Positions 25,874-34,722 are shown, counted from the first letter of the stretch. The stretch: 64,000 nucleotides of DNA from Roseicyclus marinus (GCF_036322625.1 NZ_AP027266.1:2173001-2237000), one strand, 5' to 3'. Numbers and translations: made by a program. Notes: a model not told the origin generated them from the sequence alone.

Positions 25874-26412
25874 CGCGACAGGCACTCCTTCAGGCTCAAG
25901 AGGCTGCGGCGCAGCCATGTCTTCATCGTGTTGAGCGGCACACCGTGCAGCTCGGCCAGATCCTTGTAGGACTGGCCTTCGAGATAGGCACCCCGGACCG
26001 CATCGGCGCGGTCGGCGGGCAATTCGTCAAGACAGGCCGCGATCCGGCGCGCCTCGCCCGCCGCGATGGCGCTTTGCTCGGGCGTGGGGCCGGGCGCGGC
26101 CATGGGGGCCACGGCGTCCAGATCGGCGGTCGGCGGACCCTCTGCGCGCAGCCGGTCGATGGCATGGTTGCGCGCCACGGTGATCAGCCAGGTCATCGGG
26201 CTGTGGCCGGTCACCCGGTAGCGGTCGGCGCGGTTCCAGATCTTGACATATACCTCCTGCAACGCCTCTTCGGCCTTGGCCCGGTCCACCAAGACACGCA
26301 GGCAGATGCCAAAGAGTTTCGCGGATGTGGCGCGATAGAGCTCGGAAAAGGCCGCCGTGTCGCGCAAGGAGATACGGGCCAGAAGCGTTTCGAGATGATC
26401 GCGGTCAGACAT
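25870..26412 (-). CDS. ECF-type RNA polymerase sigma factor (SigK-like)
   Basis: This 180-residue protein has region 2 at about 20-85 ([38 protein letters not shown], then [15 protein letters not shown], the -10 recognition helix) and region 4 at about 118-175 ([44 protein letters not shown]). There is no region 1 or 3, as in ECF factors. Start ATG 26412 ([14 protein letters not shown]). It heads an operon with an RskA-like anti-sigma factor and a fasciclin protein and diverges from cobS. ECF factors usually drive their own operon, so autoregulation is likely; I could not identify the promoter motif with confidence. Confidence 0.92.
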   Translation of the reverse strand: MSDRDHLETLLARISLRDTAAFSELYRATSAKLFGICLRVLVDRAKAEEALQEVYVKIWNRADRYRVTGHSPMTWLITVARNHAIDRLRAEGPPTADLDAVAPMAAPGPTPEQSAIAAGEARRIAACLDELPADRADAVRGAYLEGQSYKDLAELHGVPLNTMKTWLRRSLLSLKECLSR

Positions 26413-26560
26413 GGCCGCAGGCTGCGCATTCCATGGCTCGGTGATAGCGTGTGCCCCCCAAGCTTGGCCAGCCCGGTTTTTGCCCCTTCCCCTTGCGGCC
26501 CCCGGCGATATGTTGCATCCCCGAGACAACGCCCACATCCCAGCAAATCCCGAGGACTTC

Positions 26561-27547
26561 ATGGCAGACGGCAGCTTGAGCATGGACGCGAAACCGACCG
26601 AGGAAATCTCGGTCCGCGAGGTGTTCGGCATCGACACCGACATGAAGGTCAAGGGCTTTGCCGACCGCACCGACCGCGTGCCGGAGCTCGACAGCACCTA
26701 CAAGTTCGATCCCGACACCACGATGGCGATCCTTGCAGGCTTTGGCTACAACCGCCGCGTCATGATCCAGGGCTATCACGGGACCGGCAAGTCGACCCAT
26801 ATCGAACAGGTCGCGGCCCGCCTGAACTGGCCCGCCGTGCGCGTGAACCTCGACAGCCACATCAGCCGGATCGACCTGATCGGCAAGGATGCGATCAAGC
26901 TGCGCGACGGCAAGCAGGTCACCGAATTCCACGAAGGCATCCTGCCCTGGGCGCTGCGCAACCCCGTCGCCATCGTCTTCGACGAATACGACGCGGGCCG
27001 CGCCGACGTGATGTTCGTGATCCAGCGGGTTCTGGAACATGATGGCAAGCTGACGCTTCTCGACCAGAACGAGATCATCACGCCGCACAAGTATTTCCGT
27101 TTGTTTGCAACGGCCAACACCGTGGGCCTTGGCGATACGACGGGCCTTTACCACGGGGTGCAGCAGATCAACCAGGCGCAGATGGACCGTTGGTCGCTGG
27201 TGGCCACGCTGAACTACCTGCGCCATGATGCCGAGGCCGCGATCGTTCTGGCCAAGAACCCGCATTACAACACGGAAAAAGGGCGCAAGACCGTGGGCCA
27301 GATGGTGACGGTCGCCGATCTGACGCGCACGGCCTTCATGAATGGCGAGCTGTCGACCGTCATGTCGCCGCGCACGGTCATCACCTGGGCGCAGAATGCC
27401 GAGATCTTCCGGGATGTGGGCTATGCGTTCCGGCTGTCCTTCCTCAACAAATGCGACGAGCTGGAGCGGCAGACGGTGGCCGAATTCTACCAGCGCTGCT
27501 TTGACGAGGAATTGCCGGAAAGTGCCGCGAGCATGAGCCTCGGCTGA
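26561..27547 (+). CDS. cobS: Cobaltochelatase AAA+ subunit CobS
   Basis: This 328-residue protein belongs to the aerobic cobalamin pathway. CobN, CobS and CobT together insert Co2+ into hydrogenobyrinic acid a,c-diamide, with CobS as the ATP-driven motor. Walker A is GYHGTGKST (residues 71-79), Walker B is [10 protein letters not shown] (about 137-146), and sensor 1 is LFATANTVG. The N-terminus [27 protein letters not shown] is typical of CobS. ATG 26561 follows a CGAGGA ribosome site. Its partner CobT lies 27.5 kb away on the same strand, which is unusually far for this pair. Two hairpins follow the gene. Confidence 0.97.
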   Translation: MADGSLSMDAKPTEEISVREVFGIDTDMKVKGFADRTDRVPELDSTYKFDPDTTMAILAGFGYNRRVMIQGYHGTGKSTHIEQVAARLNWPAVRVNLDSHISRIDLIGKDAIKLRDGKQVTEFHEGILPWALRNPVAIVFDEYDAGRADVMFVIQRVLEHDGKLTLLDQNEIITPHKYFRLFATANTVGLGDTTGLYHGVQQINQAQMDRWSLVATLNYLRHDAEAAIVLAKNPHYNTEKGRKTVGQMVTVADLTRTAFMNGELSTVMSPRTVITWAQNAEIFRDVGYAFRLSFLNKCDELERQTVAEFYQRCFDEELPESAASMSLG

Positions 27548-27554
27548 CGGGGGT

Positions 27555-27601
27555 GGCACGGGACAAACCGTGCCCAAACCGTTAACCAAAGGTTAATTTT
27601 T
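27555..27601 (+). terminator. Double hairpin terminator after cobS
   Basis: GGCACGG (27555-27561) pairs with CCGTGCC (27568-27574). A second stem TTAACC (27582-27587) pairs with GGTTAA (27591-27596) and is followed by five T (27597-27601). The second is a typical AT-rich rho-independent end. Confidence 0.65.
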
Positions 27602-27639
27602 CGCTCGACAGGTTAAGACTTCGTGCCCATGTAGCGGGC

Positions 27640-28086
27640 ATGAAAAGGATTTTTTCACCTATCGTCCTGCTGGTGCTGATCCTCGGGTTCGGCGGGCTGT
27701 CGCTGCCAATGTCCCCGGCCATGGCGAGCAGCGATACGCCCCCATGCGTCGTCGTCCGGGTGGTCGATGGCGACACCGTCGATCTGGACTGCCTGGGCGA
27801 AGGACGCTTCCGCGCGCGGCTGACGGGCTATGACACGCCCGAGACCCACAACCCCCGCTGTGCGGCGGAGGCAGTCCATGGGCAGGCGGCGACGCGGCGG
27901 CTGAGGGCGCTGGTCGCGGATGCGCGCGCGCTCGAGGCGCGGCTGGGCCGGTGGGACCGCTACGAGCGGCGTCTGGTGCAGCTGTCGGTCGATGGGCGCG
28001 ACGTGGGCCAGCGGCTGATCGCGGAGGGGCTGGCGCTGCCTTATGACGGCGGGCGCAGGCCCGATTGGTGCGCGCACCTGCGCTGA
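27640..28086 (+). CDS. Secreted thermonuclease-like (SNase fold) protein
   Basis: This 148-residue protein has a signal peptide (residues 1-29, ending AMA-SS) and a staphylococcal nuclease-like OB fold at about 35-140. Motifs are VVVRVVDGDTVDLDCLGEGRFRARLTGYDTPET (metal-binding Asp/Thr strand and the R-L-x-G-Y-D-x-P-E loop) and RLVQLSVDGRDVGQRLIAEGLALPYDGG. Canonical SNase needs an Arg-Glu-Arg set; RFRARL and the GRWDRYERRLVQL segment could supply the arginines, but the glutamate is not obvious, so nuclease activity is not certain. It lies alone between cobS and the PLP dehydratase on the same strand. Confidence 0.87.
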   Translation: MKRIFSPIVLLVLILGFGGLSLPMSPAMASSDTPPCVVVRVVDGDTVDLDCLGEGRFRARLTGYDTPETHNPRCAAEAVHGQAATRRLRALVADARALEARLGRWDRYERRLVQLSVDGRDVGQRLIAEGLALPYDGGRRPDWCAHLR

Positions 28087-28162
28087 AGCGGCTGTTCGGT
28101 CTGCGCGCCCGTGATGAGGCGCGGTTGACCGCGACCGGGGCTCGGTCCATCGTCGCGCCATC

Positions 28163-29101
28163 ATGACATATCCCACGCCAGACGACATCACAGCCGCCGC
28201 CGCCCGGATCGCGGGCCGCGTGCGCCAGACGCCCATCCTGACGGTGGAGGGGGCAGCGCTTGGCCTGCCCTGCCCCGTCACGCTGAAACTGGAACAGACG
28301 CAGGTCACCGGATCCTTCAAGGTGCGGGGCGCGTTCAACACGATGCTGGCCGCCGATGTGCCCGCGGCGGGCGTGGTCGCGGCCTCGGGCGGGAACCATG
28401 GCGCGGCGGTCGCCTATGCGGCGACGGAATTGGGGCACCGATCCCTGATCTTTGTCCCGAAAGCCATCGCCAAGGAGGAAAAGCTGCGCCGGATGCGGAT
28501 GTTCGGGGGCGAGGTCATCCTGACCGAGGGCGCGGTCGCCGATTGCATGGCCGCCTATGCCGCCCATGCGGAGACCACGGGGGCGCTGTCGGTCCATCCC
28601 TATGACACATTTCCGACGCTGGCGGGCCAGGGCACCATCGCGCGCGAGATCGAGGCGCAGATGGGCGGGATCGACACGATCCTGGTCGCAACCGGCGGGG
28701 GCGGATTGATCGGCGGCGTGGCCGCATGGATGCGCGACCGGGTCAAGGTCGTGTCGGTCGAAACCCATGACACCAACACGCTCGAACGCTCGCTGCGCGA
28801 GGGACCCGAGTTCAGCGCGAGCCCATCGGGCATTGCGGCCAGTTCGCTGGGTGGGCCACGGCTGGGCGTGATGTCCTACGCGGTGATCCGCGATTTCGTC
28901 GACCAGGCGGTCCTGGTGGAGGATGCCGCCGTTTTCGACGCCGCCCGCCGCCTGTGGGAGGGCACGCGCCTGATCGGAGAGCCGGGCGCGGCCGTGGCGC
29001 TGGCGGCGCTCACCTCGGGCGCTTACGTGCCGGAGCGGGGGGAACGGGTCTGCGTGGTGCTTTGCGGCGGGAATGCGGAGCCGGATTGGTTTGGGGGGTG
29101 A
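28163..29101 (+). CDS. PLP-dependent serine/threonine dehydratase-like enzyme
   Basis: This 312-residue protein of the tryptophan-synthase-beta fold has the PLP lysine K53 in QVTGSFKVRGAFN, the substrate loop ASGGNHGAAVAYA near residue 75, and the PLP-phosphate loop LVATGGGGLIGGVA near 175. It lacks the C-terminal ACT-like regulatory domain of biosynthetic IlvA, so it is a catabolic-type threonine/serine dehydratase, or possibly a serine racemase or hydroxy-amino-acid lyase. ATG 28163 begins MTYPTPDDITAA. A degraded copy of about 44 bases from its 3' end recurs about 320 bases downstream (29334-29377). Confidence 0.88.
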   Translation: MTYPTPDDITAAAARIAGRVRQTPILTVEGAALGLPCPVTLKLEQTQVTGSFKVRGAFNTMLAADVPAAGVVAASGGNHGAAVAYAATELGHRSLIFVPKAIAKEEKLRRMRMFGGEVILTEGAVADCMAAYAAHAETTGALSVHPYDTFPTLAGQGTIAREIEAQMGGIDTILVATGGGGLIGGVAAWMRDRVKVVSVETHDTNTLERSLREGPEFSASPSGIAASSLGGPRLGVMSYAVIRDFVDQAVLVEDAAVFDAARRLWEGTRLIGEPGAAVALAALTSGAYVPERGERVCVVLCGGNAEPDWFGG

Positions 29102-29451
29102 GGGCGAAGAGCTGCAAGCGACAGGGAGCAGCACGCCCCCCAACGCGGCGACCTCCGCTCGGGACGGCTGCGCCGAAACGCCGGGGCATGACTCCCCCCA
29201 GCATCAAGGCTGATGCGCGGAGGCGGGCTTGGGTATCGCTGCGATCATGTATTGGCGGTGCACGACCCGACCGGGAAAGCGGCGGGGCAGATCGGCCTGT
29301 GCGGGGTGCATCGCGGGCGCGCCCTACATGATGACCTCGGGCGCTGACGTGCCGGAGCCGGGGAGAGCGGGTCTGCGGGGGGCATGCGCCCCGGGCATTT
29401 GGCGGGGGTGCGGGCGGTCCGGTTATTGCGGGCGGCAGGAACCGCCCCTGT
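29102..29451. other. Gene-free region with a partial copy of the upstream dehydratase 3' end
   Basis: These 350 bases hold no credible gene. Bases 29334-29377 (acctcgggcgct, acgtgccggagc, gggtctgcg) repeat 29012-29054 near the end of the dehydratase gene with a few substitutions and a small indel. The rest is GC-rich without clear structure. It separates two converging transcription units and marks the left border of the catabolic block. Confidence 0.55.
29334..29377 (+). repeat. Imperfect direct repeat of dehydratase 3' coding sequence
   Basis: The segment matches 29012-29054 at most positions; the copied part corresponds to the codons for TSGAYVPERGERVC. It is not in an open, plausible gene here, so I read it as a remnant of a tandem duplication. 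Confidence 0.6.
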
Positions 29452-30270
29452 TCAGGTGGAGGGGCCGGCCTTTTCGAGGAATGCCTCGACCGCGTCGCGG
29501 TGGCCCTTGGTCGTGTAGCAGATCGCCTGCGCCTGGCGGCCCAGGGCAAACACTTCTTCGTCCGAGCTTTCGAAGCTCTTGTCGAGGATCGCCTTGGTCA
29601 GGGCCACGGCGGCGGGTGTGCCTTGGGTGAGGTCGGCCGCCCATGCGACGCAAGCGGGCAGAAGCGCATCGGGAGCCACGACCCGGTCGACAAGACCGAT
29701 CGCCAGCGCCTCGTCGGTTTCGACGACGCGGCCCGTCAGGATCAATTCCTTGGCCCGTGACAGCCCGACGCGACGGGGCAGGAAATACATGCCGCCCCCA
29801 TCCGAGACGAGGCCGCGCTTGAGAAAGCTCATCGACATCTTGGCGCCCTGGGAGGCCACGATGAAATCGCAGGCCATCGCCATGTCGAGACCCAGACCGA
29901 AGGCCGCCCCGTTGAGCGCCGCGATCACCGGCTTGCTGCATCCATGGATGACGGAGATGCCGCGATGGGTCTGTTTCTGGCGGGTCCAGCCGTTGAAGGC
30001 CACTTCGTCCTGTGGGGCATCGAGGCGGGCGCGCATGCCGCCGATATCGCCGCCGGAACAAAATCCCTTGCCCGATCCGGTGAGGATCACGGCGCGGACA
30101 TCGGCTGTCCGATCGGCCCAGTCGAAGGCGGCGATCAATTCCTGCCGCATCTGGTCGTTGATCGCGTTGCGCACTTCGGGCCGGTTCAGCCTGATGATCG
30201 CGGCACTCCCCCGCATTTCGATCTCGACATGGGCGAAGGACGGGGTGCCATGGGGTGTCTGGTCGGTCAT
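29452..30270 (-). CDS. Enoyl-CoA hydratase/isomerase family protein
   Basis: This 272-residue crotonase-fold protein carries the oxyanion-hole segments GSGKGFCSGGDIGGM (about 64-78) and KPVIAALNGAAFGLGLDMAMACDFIVAS (about 112-140), and the third conserved block FLKRGLVSDGGGMYFLPRRVG. The second catalytic acidic position (usually E in PEV/PE.GL) reads GLVSDGG, so Asp may act there. Crotonase members hydrate, isomerise or hydrolyse acyl-CoA thioesters; the exact reaction is uncertain. It is the third gene of a minus-strand set SDR-MmgE/PrpD-ECH (27-bp gap) probably controlled by the neighbouring LysR regulator. Confidence 0.88.
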   Translation of the reverse strand: MTDQTPHGTPSFAHVEIEMRGSAAIIRLNRPEVRNAINDQMRQELIAAFDWADRTADVRAVILTGSGKGFCSGGDIGGMRARLDAPQDEVAFNGWTRQKQTHRGISVIHGCSKPVIAALNGAAFGLGLDMAMACDFIVASQGAKMSMSFLKRGLVSDGGGMYFLPRRVGLSRAKELILTGRVVETDEALAIGLVDRVVAPDALLPACVAWAADLTQGTPAAVALTKAILDKSFESSDEEVFALGRQAQAICYTTKGHRDAVEAFLEKAGPST

Positions 30271-30297
30271 CGTGTCTTGATCCTGTGTTGATGCATC

Positions 30298-31665
30298 TCA
30301 GGCCGTGGCCGGGCGGCGTCCGGTCAGCGGCACGGCCCCCGGCAGATCGCCCGAGGACATGACAGTATCCTTGAGACGGCGGGCATCATCCGCCGCCAGC
30401 ACGCCCAGGGCCAATTCATCGTATTTCGCGAAAAGCTCCGCATCGCTCAGCGGATCGTCGGGGTCGCCCTTGCGGGTCGGTTGGAAATGATCGAGCACCG
30501 TCCCGTCGGTCAGCGTCACCTGCAGCCGCGCCTGACGCCGCCCGGGATAGGCGGCGGCAATGGCGGGATCTTCGGTCACGCGCACGCGCGGCATGAAGGC
30601 GCGCAGATCGGCGCGCGCCAGAGCCTCGGGGGCGAAAGCCGCCAACCGCACACCGCCCATGTGGAGAAGCGCCGCCGTGCAATATTGCACGCTGAAGCGG
30701 GCGTCGCGTGCGCTGTTGACCTCCATCCGGTCGCAGATCGACTTGGTCGGGCCATAGCCCGCCACCTCGACCTGCGCGACATCCTCGGGGGCGAAGTCGA
30801 CCTGCGCCTGCAGCGCACGCAACCCGTCGAGGGTGGGAAAGATATGCCCGCAGCAGCCATGGTTCTTGTAGGTCATGCGCGAGATCGGGGTCCAGTCGCC
30901 CAGTCCCGCCAAGGCCCTGTTCCAATCGCCGGTGCCGTCGCTGGTGGCCGCCGCATAACCGTGCGGGGCATGCAGGCTGTCGGGCGAGCCGGTTATGCCC
31001 GCCGCTGCCGCAAGTCCCGCCAGCACGCCCGCCTCTGCCGCATGACCGCAATGCAGCGGCTTGGTCAGGCCCTGGCCCTGGAGGTTTTCCTGATGCCCGC
31101 CCGCAAAGCTCGAAGCGATGGCGATGGCATGTCCGATGCCTGTCGCGTCGCAGCCCTTGAGCATCGCGGTCGAGACCGCCGCCCCCATCGTGCCCACCGT
31201 GGCCGTGATGTGCCAGTCGCGGTAATGGCTGGGCTGCAAGGCCATGGCGATCCGGCAGCCGACCTCGTAGCCGCCGATGACGGCGCGGTGGAATGCGTCG
31301 GCATCGACGCCTTCGGCCTGGGCCACGGCCAGCGCCGCCGAGATCGTCGGGCTGCCCGCGTGGTAGCCGCCGTCGCGGTAGATGTCGTCGAACTCGACCG
31401 TGTGGCTGGCCGTGCCGTTGATCAGCGCAGCAAAGCGCGCCGATCCGGTCGGGCCGCCGGTATAGGCGACGGCGGATCCCGACCCACGGTCGGCGGCCAG
31501 GGCATGGGCGAGGGTCACGGCGGGCCCCTCGATACAGCCCGGCAGCATGGAGGCGAACCAGTCGAGCACCGCGCGGCGCGTGTCGTGGCGCAGCGCGGGC
31601 GCGATGTCGCGGTGGCGCCATGCCTCTGCCGCCTGCGCCAGGAGGATCAGGGGGTTGCCGTCCAT
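30298..31665 (-). CDS. MmgE/PrpD family protein
   Basis: This 455-residue protein matches the MmgE/PrpD fold. It has an all-helical N-terminal domain with LDWFASMLPGCIEGPAV and FAALINGTASHTVEFDDIY, then HPGSPTI-like YHAGSPTISAALAVAQAEG, and VIGGYEVGCRIAMAL. The C-terminal lid follows from about residue 270 (KNHGCCGHIFPTLDGL). The family includes 2-methylcitrate dehydratase, cis-aconitate decarboxylase and uncharacterised lyases, all acting on small polycarboxylates. Substrate specificity cannot be assigned. It begins 4 bp after the SDR stop codon, so the two are co-transcribed. Polycarboxylate chemistry would fit the tricarboxylate transporter encoded nearby. Confidence 0.9.
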   Translation of the reverse strand: MDGNPLILLAQAAEAWRHRDIAPALRHDTRRAVLDWFASMLPGCIEGPAVTLAHALAADRGSGSAVAYTGGPTGSARFAALINGTASHTVEFDDIYRDGGYHAGSPTISAALAVAQAEGVDADAFHRAVIGGYEVGCRIAMALQPSHYRDWHITATVGTMGAAVSTAMLKGCDATGIGHAIAIASSFAGGHQENLQGQGLTKPLHCGHAAEAGVLAGLAAAAGITGSPDSLHAPHGYAAATSDGTGDWNRALAGLGDWTPISRMTYKNHGCCGHIFPTLDGLRALQAQVDFAPEDVAQVEVAGYGPTKSICDRMEVNSARDARFSVQYCTAALLHMGGVRLAAFAPEALARADLRAFMPRVRVTEDPAIAAAYPGRRQARLQVTLTDGTVLDHFQPTRKGDPDDPLSDAELFAKYDELALGVLAADDARRLKDTVMSSGDLPGAVPLTGRRPATA

Positions 31666-31669
31666 GCCC

Positions 31670-32458
31670 CTAGCCCCGCTTCAGCACGAGGCCGCCATCG
31701 ACGGGCAAGAGCACGCCGGTGACATACCTGGCCTCGTCCGAGGCGAGGAAGACGGCCGCATTGGCCACATCCCAGGCCTCGCCCATGAAGCCCATGGGCA
31801 CCAGCGCGTCGCGTTCTGCGCGGATCTCGTCCCGGGAGCGCCCCTGTTCCTGCGCGCGCCGTTCGATCGCCATCGGCGTGTCGATCAACCCCGGCAGGAT
31901 CGCATTGGCCCGGATGCCGAAGCGCGCATTCTCGCCCGCGACATGCTGGGTGAAGGTATTCACCGCGCCTTTGGACGTCTTGTAGGTCACGGTCGGGCGC
32001 AAGGACAGCGACGCGGTGGAGGAGATGTTGATGATCGACCCCGCGCGGCGGGCGCGCATCGACGGCAGCGCCGCCTTGACCAGCATGAACATGCTCTTGA
32101 GGTTGAGCGTCATGATCCGGTCCCAGACATCGGCATCGAGATCGGGGGTGGCGCGGTCGCCCTTGGAAAGGCCCACGTTGTTGTGCAGCACATCGATCCG
32201 CCCGAAGCGGTCCAGTGTCTGCGCGATGACCGCCTGACAGGCGGTCTCGTCCGTCACGTCGGCCTGAACCACCAGCGCATCGCCACCGATCAGGGCGCGC
32301 GTATCCTCGGCCCAGTCGCGATTGATGTCGACCAGAACGCAGGTCGCGCCTTCCTCGGCAAAGCGGATCGCGGTCGCGCGTCCATTGCCGGGTGTGGCGC
32401 CCGGTTGCTGCCCCGCGCCCGTCACGATGGCGATCTTGCCCTTGAGGCGCTCGGCCAT
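31670..32458 (-). CDS. SDR-family oxidoreductase (extended glycine loop)
   Basis: This 262-residue NAD(P)-dependent short-chain dehydrogenase has the cofactor loop IVTGAGQQPGATPGNGRAT, longer than the normal TGxxxGIG. It also has the Asp in VLVDINRD (suggesting NAD over NADP), the NNVG motif, and the catalytic Ser/Tyr/Lys in NISSTASLSLRPTVTYKTSKGA. VTGVLLPVDGG is the usual C-terminal SDR motif. The start is ATG 32458 (MAERLKGKIAIVTG). It is first in an operon with MmgE/PrpD and enoyl-CoA hydratase. The SDR at 48763 shares the unusual glycine loop and is the closest relative in the window. Confidence 0.9.
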   Translation of the reverse strand: MAERLKGKIAIVTGAGQQPGATPGNGRATAIRFAEEGATCVLVDINRDWAEDTRALIGGDALVVQADVTDETACQAVIAQTLDRFGRIDVLHNNVGLSKGDRATPDLDADVWDRIMTLNLKSMFMLVKAALPSMRARRAGSIINISSTASLSLRPTVTYKTSKGAVNTFTQHVAGENARFGIRANAILPGLIDTPMAIERRAQEQGRSRDEIRAERDALVPMGFMGEAWDVANAAVFLASDEARYVTGVLLPVDGGLVLKRG

Positions 32459-32514
32459 GCCCTGCCCTTCCCTAACCAATCTGAGGTCAGTTTATCAGGG
32501 GCAAACGCCCCTTA

Positions 32515-32530
32515 GACCTGAGCTTAGGTC
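32515..32530. promoter_or_regulatory. Candidate LysR operator upstream of the SDR operon
   Basis: GACCTGAGCTTAGGTC is palindromic at 14 of 16 positions. It runs on into AGGTCAGGCT (32526-32535), a ten-base word that recurs at 33539-33548 in front of lysR. A related CTGAGGTCAG lies at 32481-32490. The palindrome is centred about 65 bp upstream of the SDR start. Binding by the adjacent LysR protein is an inference. Confidence 0.5.
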
Positions 32531-32561
32531 AGGCTCGGCAAAGCGCCGGTCTGATCCGGCC

Positions 32562-33491
32562 TCAGGTCTTGTCGGCACTGCCCGAGCGGAAGAATTCGCG
32601 CGGCTGGCCCACCTGGTCGAGAAGCCAGTCGATGAAGCGCTTGGTCTTGACCCCGACCGAGACGGTCGTGGGCCAGATCACGTAGAACCCCGCCCCGGTC
32701 GGCAGACGCATGTCGAGCGGACGCACCAATTTGCCCTCCGCGATCACATCGTCGAGCAGACCCAACTGACCGATGGCCAGCCCAAAGCCCTGCTGTGCGG
32801 CCGAATAGGTCAGGAGCGATGTCTCGAAATCCGTGCCCCGGTTCGTATCGAGGTCAAGGCCCACGTCGCGCGCCCAGTATTCCCAAGCCCGGCGGCGGTA
32901 ATGCGAATGCAAGAGATCGCCCCGCACGACATCGGCCGGCTGTGACAGGCCCCCGATGGACATCAGGTAGTCGCGGCTGCAGACCACGTCGACTTCCTCG
33001 TCCCAGAGCTTGCGGCTGCGCGCGTCGCGCCAATCATCGCGCCCCAGTTGCAAGGCCACATCCAGATGGGTGCCGCGAAAATCGAGCGGTTCCACACGGG
33101 TGTCGAAGCGCACGCGGATATCGGGATGCTTGCGGGTGAAATCCATCAGCTTGGGCATCAGCCAGTAATGCGCGACCGTGGGGTGGATGCGCAGGTTCAC
33201 CGTTCCCTCGGTTTCGTGGCTGATCATGCGTTCGGTCGCCCGTTCGAGATCATCGAAGAGACCCGATATTTCCTGACCGAAGGCGCGGCCCACATCCGTC
33301 AGCTTGGCCGACCGCACACCGCGTTCGAAGAGGCTTACGTCCAGAAAATCCTCGAGGATCGCGATCTGCCTGCTGATCGCGACCTGGCTGACGCCCAGTT
33401 CGCGGGCCGCCGCGGTGAAGGTCTTGTGGCGCGAGGCGACGGCAAAGGACCGCAGCGGGTTGAGCGGCAGGTTGATGCGGCGGCGTTGCAT
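32562..33491 (-). CDS. LysR-family transcriptional regulator (GcvA-like)
   Basis: This 309-residue protein has an N-terminal winged HTH at about 10-65 (NPLRSFAVASRHKTFTAAARELGVSQVAISRQIAILEDFLDVSLFER) and a periplasmic-binding-like effector domain from about 90 to 300. The wording of the HTH (LNPLRSFAVASRHKTFTAAA) places it near the GcvA/AmpR-like group. It is transcribed toward the SDR-MmgE-ECH set and divergently from the AbrB transporter, so it probably controls one or both and itself. Repeated AGGTCAGGCT words flank it. The inducer would be a carboxylate or CoA pathway intermediate, by inference only. Confidence 0.92.
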   Translation of the reverse strand: MQRRRINLPLNPLRSFAVASRHKTFTAAARELGVSQVAISRQIAILEDFLDVSLFERGVRSAKLTDVGRAFGQEISGLFDDLERATERMISHETEGTVNLRIHPTVAHYWLMPKLMDFTRKHPDIRVRFDTRVEPLDFRGTHLDVALQLGRDDWRDARSRKLWDEEVDVVCSRDYLMSIGGLSQPADVVRGDLLHSHYRRRAWEYWARDVGLDLDTNRGTDFETSLLTYSAAQQGFGLAIGQLGLLDDVIAEGKLVRPLDMRLPTGAGFYVIWPTTVSVGVKTKRFIDWLLDQVGQPREFFRSGSADKT

Positions 33492-33538
33492 GATCTGAGG
33501 TTATCCTTCCGCAATTTCTTGGCGGTCATCTTAAGTTC

Positions 33539-33548
33539 AGGTCAGGCT
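33539..33548. promoter_or_regulatory. AGGTCAGGCT motif in the lysR/abrB divergent promoter region
   Basis: This ten-base word matches 32526-32535 exactly. It lies 48 bp upstream of lysR and 58 bp upstream of the AbrB-type gene, with TTAAGTTC before it. A second related half-site (TCTGAGGTTA) lies at 33494-33503. It is a candidate autoregulatory LysR site. Confidence 0.45.
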
Positions 33549-33606
33549 AGACTTCGCGCCGGATCAGCGTCAAGCCAACCCTGCGTCGACGCGAGCGAGA
33601 CTTGGA

Positions 33607-34722
33607 ATGACGGATGGCATGCAAAGGGCGCGGGCGGACGCGCCTGCACCGCGGGGCGGGCGGTCGGTGCCGGGCCTTTTGGCCCTGCTGACGCTATCGG
33701 CGCTGGCCGGGTGGCTTTTCGACCGGCTTGGCGCGCCCTTGCCGTGGATGATCGGGCCGCTGATCGTGACGGCCATCGTCTTCATGACGCTCGCCCCCGC
33801 CATCACGGTCCCGGCCACGATCCGGCCCGGGGCGCAGATCGTGGTGGCGACACAGGTGGGCCTGGCCTTTTCGCCCGATGCGTTCCAGATGCTGGCCGAG
33901 CTGGCCCCGGTGATGGTCGGCATGGCGCTGACGACCGGCGTCTGCGTCGTGATCGTGTCCTATGCCCTGATGCGCCTGACCGGCCAGAAGTTTTCGCAAG
34001 CTTTCCTGTCCACGGTCCCGACAAGCCCGGTCGAAGCCGCCAACATGGCACAGGACGCGGGCATGCCGGTGACGCCGGTGATCTTGTCGCAAACCCTGCG
34101 GCTGGCGCTTGTGGTGATCACGGTGCCCTTTGCGCTTTATGCCGTCGAGGGCTGGCCCGCGGGCCAGCGCCCGGTCATCACGCTTGCGGCACCGGACCCT
34201 TTGGGCATGGCGCTGTTGGTCCTGATGGGGGTGGTGGGCGCCTGGGGGTTCAAGCGGCTGCGGATCGCCAATCCCAATTTCCTGGGGCCTTTGGCCGTCG
34301 CGGCAGGCATCGCGGCCACCGGTCACGCGCCCGCGCCCTTTCCGCCGCTGGTGCTTGCGCTGGCGCAGGTGGTGCTGGGCACATGGCTTGGCGCGACCTT
34401 CCGGCGCGATTTCCTGACCACGGCCCTGGCGCAGACGGTGACAAGCCTTGCCTCGTCGCTGGTGCTCTTGGCGCTGTGTTCGGCCTGTGCGGTGGGGATC
34501 GCCGCGCTCGCGGGCGTCAACTGGCAGGTGCTGGTTCTGGGCGCGGCCCCCGGCGGTGTCGTGGAAATGGCGCTGACCGCGAAATTTCTCGCGCAGAATG
34601 TCGTGCTGATCACGACGTTCCATCTGGTGCGGATCTTCATCTTCATCCCCAACATTCCGTGGATCGTCCGGATGATCCTGCGTTGGGAAAACCGTCGAAA
34701 CGACAGGGAGAAACCGACATGA
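33607..34722 (+). CDS. AbrB-family (COG3180) membrane protein
   Basis: This 371-residue protein has about ten hydrophobic helices with two sequence-related halves. Family signatures are LFDRLGAPLPWMIGPLIV (about 40-57) and, in the second half, ALTAKFLAQNVVLITTFHLVRIF (about 320-342). Members are labelled ammonia monooxygenase or AbrB regulator in databases; both labels are misleading, because they are integral membrane proteins, probably transporters. It is divergent from lysR and overlaps the downstream D-2-hydroxyacid dehydrogenase by ATGA, so the pair is probably a transport and oxidation unit for a 2-hydroxy acid. The first Met at 33607 is used. Confidence 0.87.
   Translation: MTDGMQRARADAPAPRGGRSVPGLLALLTLSALAGWLFDRLGAPLPWMIGPLIVTAIVFMTLAPAITVPATIRPGAQIVVATQVGLAFSPDAFQMLAELAPVMVGMALTTGVCVVIVSYALMRLTGQKFSQAFLSTVPTSPVEAANMAQDAGMPVTPVILSQTLRLALVVITVPFALYAVEGWPAGQRPVITLAAPDPLGMALLVLMGVVGAWGFKRLRIANPNFLGPLAVAAGIAATGHAPAPFPPLVLALAQVVLGTWLGATFRRDFLTTALAQTVTSLASSLVLLALCSACAVGIAALAGVNWQVLVLGAAPGGVVEMALTAKFLAQNVVLITTFHLVRIFIFIPNIPWIVRMILRWENRRNDREKPT

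Noticed and set aside
29102-29451. A separate gene after the dehydratase
   Set aside because: The only familiar part is a degraded copy of the dehydratase 3' end; no intact frame carries a domain.
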